NCBI GenBank assembly: GCA_022822545.1
Contig: JAJEBE010000032.1
Coordinates: 62,001-126,000, forward strand
Origin: Anaerolineae bacterium
Lineage (GTDB): Bacteria; Chloroflexota; Anaerolineae; Aggregatilineales; Phototrophicaceae
Reading direction: 5' to 3'
DNA length: 64,000 nt
Shown here: positions 61,828-64,000 of the stretch, one piece after another
Layout: every line of letters begins with the position of its first letter
Numbering within the stretch: the stretch's first letter is position 1
Program-made: the position numbers and the translations under genes
The notes under the pieces: model-generated
What the model saw: the letters and a program-made list of their open reading frames with translations, nothing else
The model's database searches: none
What the model was told of the DNA's origin: nothing

Positions 61828-62154
61828 ATGGGCGCCAAGACAATCGCAGTCAGCGGAGAAGAATTCCAGAGCCAGGTCCTCGATAGCAGCACTCCGGTAT
61901 TGGTCGATTTCTGGGCCGAGTGGTGCGGTCCCTGCAAGATGATCGCCCCCATCGTCGATGAGATCGCCATCGAATACGAAGGCAAGCTGCGGGTCGCCAA
62001 AGTCGATGCCGATGAGAATCAGGAAATCTTGATGAACTACGGCATCATGAGCATCCCGACACTGATCTTGTTCAAAGGCGGCGACGCTGTCGAACGCATC
62101 ACCGGCTTCAAGCCAAAGGGCAAAATCGTCAGCAAGCTCGTCTCCCACATTTAG
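61828..62154 (+). CDS. trxA: Thioredoxin
   Basis: The 108-residue protein has the active site WCGPCK (C33, C36) in VLVDFWAEWCGPCKMIAP, the cis-proline region YGIMSIPTLILF and a final helix KGKIVSKLVS. It reduces disulphides of cytoplasmic proteins and is itself reduced by thioredoxin reductase. GAGGAG lies about 12 bases before the ATG. It is a single-gene unit ending at the terminator at 62179. Confidence 0.97.
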   Translation: MGAKTIAVSGEEFQSQVLDSSTPVLVDFWAEWCGPCKMIAPIVDEIAIEYEGKLRVAKVDADENQEILMNYGIMSIPTLILFKGGDAVERITGFKPKGKIVSKLVSHI

Positions 62155-62178
62155 CCGCCCGCTAACCAGGAATCCCGG

Positions 62179-62212
62179 CGCCCATCGGTATACGGTGGGC
62201 GTTTCGCGTTCT
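62179..62212 (+). terminator. Rho-independent terminator after trxA
   Basis: CGCCCATCG and CGGTGGGCG pair over nine bases with one wobble around GTATA, followed by TTTCGCGTTCT. The T-tract is short. Confidence 0.52.
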
Positions 62213-62355
62213 AAGCCGGCGCGCCTCAAAGAAACCAGCGCCTACAAGCCTTTGACTCTTTCAGGCCTGACGAACTTGCTGGTATCATCAAACCTGTAGA
62301 CGCCTTGCTCGCCAAGCATAGTTTCAGCCGCAGGTAGCGGCGCCTTGGAGTTATC

Positions 62356-63435
62356 GTGAAGCAGATGCAAATGACAGATCTGGTGAAAGTGCCGGGCGCG
62401 AAATTCTACCCCGAGCCGCCCGCCGACGAACAGGAGGAGCCACAGTTGTCATCGACCATGCGCTTTGGTTCAATGAAAGTGTTTTGTGGCAGCGCTTCGC
62501 AAGGCTTGGGCAACGAGATAGTCGATTACATTTGCAGCATCTCCGAATACAACATCAAGCCGGGCGCTTATGCCCGCGCCGTCTTTTCCAACGAGAACAT
62601 CTTCATCAAGCTCGAAGAGAGCGTCCGCGGCAAAGATGTTTATCTCGTGCAGACCATGGCCTCGCCCGTACACGACAACTTCATGGAAATGCTGATCATG
62701 ATCGATGCCCTCAAGCGAGATTCCGCCTGGCGCATCAACCTGGTCGTGCCCTATATGAGCTACACTCGCTCAGATCAGAAAGACCAGCCCCGCGTGCCTA
62801 TCTCCGCCCGGCTCGTGGCAAACATGATCGAAACCGCCGGCGTCGATCGCTACATGACCGTTGATCTGCACTCGGGCCAAATTCAGGGCTTCTTCAATAT
62901 CCCCGGCGATGCGCTCACCGCCCTGCACCTCTTGAGCGACTATGTCTTGCAGAAGCTGCGAGAAGGCGAATTGAGCGATTTGGTCGTGGTGGCGACTGAC
63001 CTGGGCTTCGCCAAGAAGGGCCGCAACTGGGCGCAAACCCTGGGCGTGCCTCTGGCTTTCGTGGAAAAACGCCGCGTCGACAACGCCGAAAATCCACGGG
63101 CTCTCTCTCTCATCGGCGATGTTGAAGGCAAGAATGTCTTGCTCGTCGATGACGAAGTAAACACCGCCGGCAGCATCGTCGAAGCCGTTAATGTTGTCCG
63201 CCAACACGGCGCGCGCGATGTTCTCTTCGCCTTCACCCATCCCTTTTTCTCCGAAGCCGCTTATGAGCGCTTCGCCTCCCTCGATCTAAGCGAGATCATC
63301 TTCACCAATACCCTGCCCATTCCAAGCGAAAAGAAGCTGCCCAATATGACCGTGCTCTCCATCGCGCCCCTGCTGGGCGAAGTGATCCTGCGCGCGCATG
63401 AAGGCAGAAGCGTCGGCGCCCTCTTCAATGAATGA
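62356..63435 (+). CDS. prs: Ribose-phosphate pyrophosphokinase (PRPP synthetase)
   Basis: A 359-residue enzyme making PRPP from ribose-5-phosphate and ATP. It carries the flexible-loop region PYMSYTRSDQKDQPRVPISA, DLHSGQIQGFF, and the PRPP motif VLLVDDEVNTAGSIVEA. An N-terminal extension of about 38 residues with an acidic stretch precedes the usual start (MKVFCGSASQGLGNEI). The GTG start at 62356 has GGAG five bases upstream. Its PRPP feeds salvage enzymes such as the phosphoribosyltransferase at 50 kb. The next gene overlaps by 8 bases. Confidence 0.94.
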   Translation: MKQMQMTDLVKVPGAKFYPEPPADEQEEPQLSSTMRFGSMKVFCGSASQGLGNEIVDYICSISEYNIKPGAYARAVFSNENIFIKLEESVRGKDVYLVQTMASPVHDNFMEMLIMIDALKRDSAWRINLVVPYMSYTRSDQKDQPRVPISARLVANMIETAGVDRYMTVDLHSGQIQGFFNIPGDALTALHLLSDYVLQKLREGELSDLVVVATDLGFAKKGRNWAQTLGVPLAFVEKRRVDNAENPRALSLIGDVEGKNVLLVDDEVNTAGSIVEAVNVVRQHGARDVLFAFTHPFFSEAAYERFASLDLSEIIFTNTLPIPSEKKLPNMTVLSIAPLLGEVILRAHEGRSVGALFNE

Positions 63436-64000
63436 CAAGCCCAGTCCTATAAACGACGAAGATACTGCGCCGGAACAAGAATTATCCACCCGAACTCTGT
63501 TCATTGCCGGGGCCGGTTTCCTGGCGATGCTCACAGCGCTTTACGGATTCACCCTGGCAATTGACATAGAGCAACTGCGGCTAATAGTCGCCGGCGCGGG
63601 CTTATGGGGACCCTTCCTCTATGTCGGCATCAAGGCGCTGACCTTCACCTTCGCGCCACTGTCGGCCGGTCCCATCCAATTCGCCTCGGGTTTGCTCTTT
63701 GGCGTCATCCCCGGTACATTTTATTCTGTCCTGGGCGAAGTTGTCGGGGGCACGGTCAGCGTCATTATCGCTCGTCTTTTCGGCCGCCGTATCGTGAAAA
63801 CACTGGTGGGCGAGTCGGCGCTGTCGCGGGTCGATGCCTTCTACGAAAAATACGTTGACGACTGGCGCTCACTCCTGGCGGCGCGGCTCTTGCTATTTTC
63901 GGTATACGACTTCATCAGTTACGCCGTTGGCTTGGGCAAGATTCGATATTCAACGTACATTCTGGTTTCGTTTTTTGGCGGCCTGATCCCGACATACATC
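63428..64000 (+). CDS. TVP38/TMEM64 (VTT/DedA-like) membrane protein, truncated by the window end
   Basis: The frame from ATG 63428 stays open for 191 codons to the end of the window, so it is absent from the ORF track in this form. A polar N-terminus of about 20 residues precedes a first helix (IAGAGFLAMLTALYGF). The VTT region follows, with GPIQFASGLLFGVIPGTFYSVLGE and GGTVSVIIARLFGRRIV, typical of TVP38/TMEM64 proteins, then YDFISYAVGLGKIRYSTY. Relatives act in membrane lipid movement or transport. It overlaps prs by 8 bases and is probably co-translated. Confidence 0.8.
   Translation, partial: MNDKPSPINDEDTAPEQELSTRTLFIAGAGFLAMLTALYGFTLAIDIEQLRLIVAGAGLWGPFLYVGIKALTFTFAPLSAGPIQFASGLLFGVIPGTFYSVLGEVVGGTVSVIIARLFGRRIVKTLVGESALSRVDAFYEKYVDDWRSLLAARLLLFSVYDFISYAVGLGKIRYSTYILVSFFGGLIPTYI

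Noticed and set aside
1-64000. CRISPR arrays, tRNA, rRNA, integrase, transposase or phage genes
   Set aside because: None seen: no regular spaced repeats, no cloverleaf-type gap sequence and no matching proteins. Small ncRNAs cannot be excluded by eye.

Overview
The window is 64 kb of a moderately GC-rich bacterial chromosome with dense, mostly housekeeping gene content. I see no rRNA, tRNA, CRISPR array, prophage or insertion sequence. The best guess for the organism is a Chloroflexota (Anaerolineae-like) bacterium, at moderate confidence. The gene mix suggests this: a membrane-arm complex I operon with two NuoM subunits, an F0-only ATP synthase operon with a b/delta fusion, paired FemX-like proteins, a short archaeal/eukaryote-type ProRS, two tandem S1 proteins, an hrcA-grpE-dnaK-dnaJ cluster and a UbiE/MenG methyltransferase. 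No marker gene in the window settles the phylum.

Layout. 1-3.3 kb: the 3' end of a 3-hydroxyacyl-CoA dehydrogenase and a thiolase, two beta-oxidation genes on the + strand. They are interrupted by an opposite-strand, translationally coupled pair (AAA/OLD-like ATPase plus DUF4276/TOPRIM-like protein) that looks like an acquired defence cassette. 3.3-7 kb: histidine kinase, response regulator and a secreted three-domain protein with Gly/Glu/Ser/His-rich linkers, all on the - strand. 7.1-12.7 kb: methyltransferase, lipoprotein with a broken hydrolase site, M20 peptidase, LysE-type exporter, HNH endonuclease and APH-type kinase. 12.8-21.7 kb: a giant alpha-2-macroglobulin-like protein lacking its thioester glutamine, facing a - strand group of two FemX-like transferases and a PhyH dioxygenase. 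One FemX has no standard start codon.

21.8-34.6 kb: one apparent 12.7-kb transcription unit, with a good promoter at 21870 and a terminator at 34575. It encodes nuoA-H-J-K-L-M-M2-N and then atpZ-B-E-F, which is only the membrane halves of complex I and ATP synthase. NuoM2 lacks the TM7 lysine, AtpB carries a large hydrophilic insertion, and AtpF ends in a delta-subunit C-terminal domain. 34.7-40.7 kb: cell-wall and surface-polysaccharide genes (Mur ligase, membrane glycosyltransferase, GT2, polyprenyl sugar-phosphate transferase) plus a MazG-like pyrophosphatase. 40.8-54.4 kb: translation and RNA genes (proS, a tandem-NYN protein, rpsO, pnp, a small unlisted ORF, two methyltransferases, a phosphoribosyltransferase, two S1 proteins with long leaders, rpsU, infA). 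54.5-61.5 kb (- strand): hrcA-grpE-dnaK and dnaJ-prmA-ubiE. 61.8-64 kb: thioredoxin, PRPP synthetase and a TVP38/TMEM64 membrane protein cut by the window end.

No single locus is clearly a new system. The items most worth following up are the ATPase/DUF4276 pair inside the beta-oxidation locus, the membrane-arm-only respiratory operon with its modified subunits, the tandem NYN protein and the thioester-less macroglobulin.
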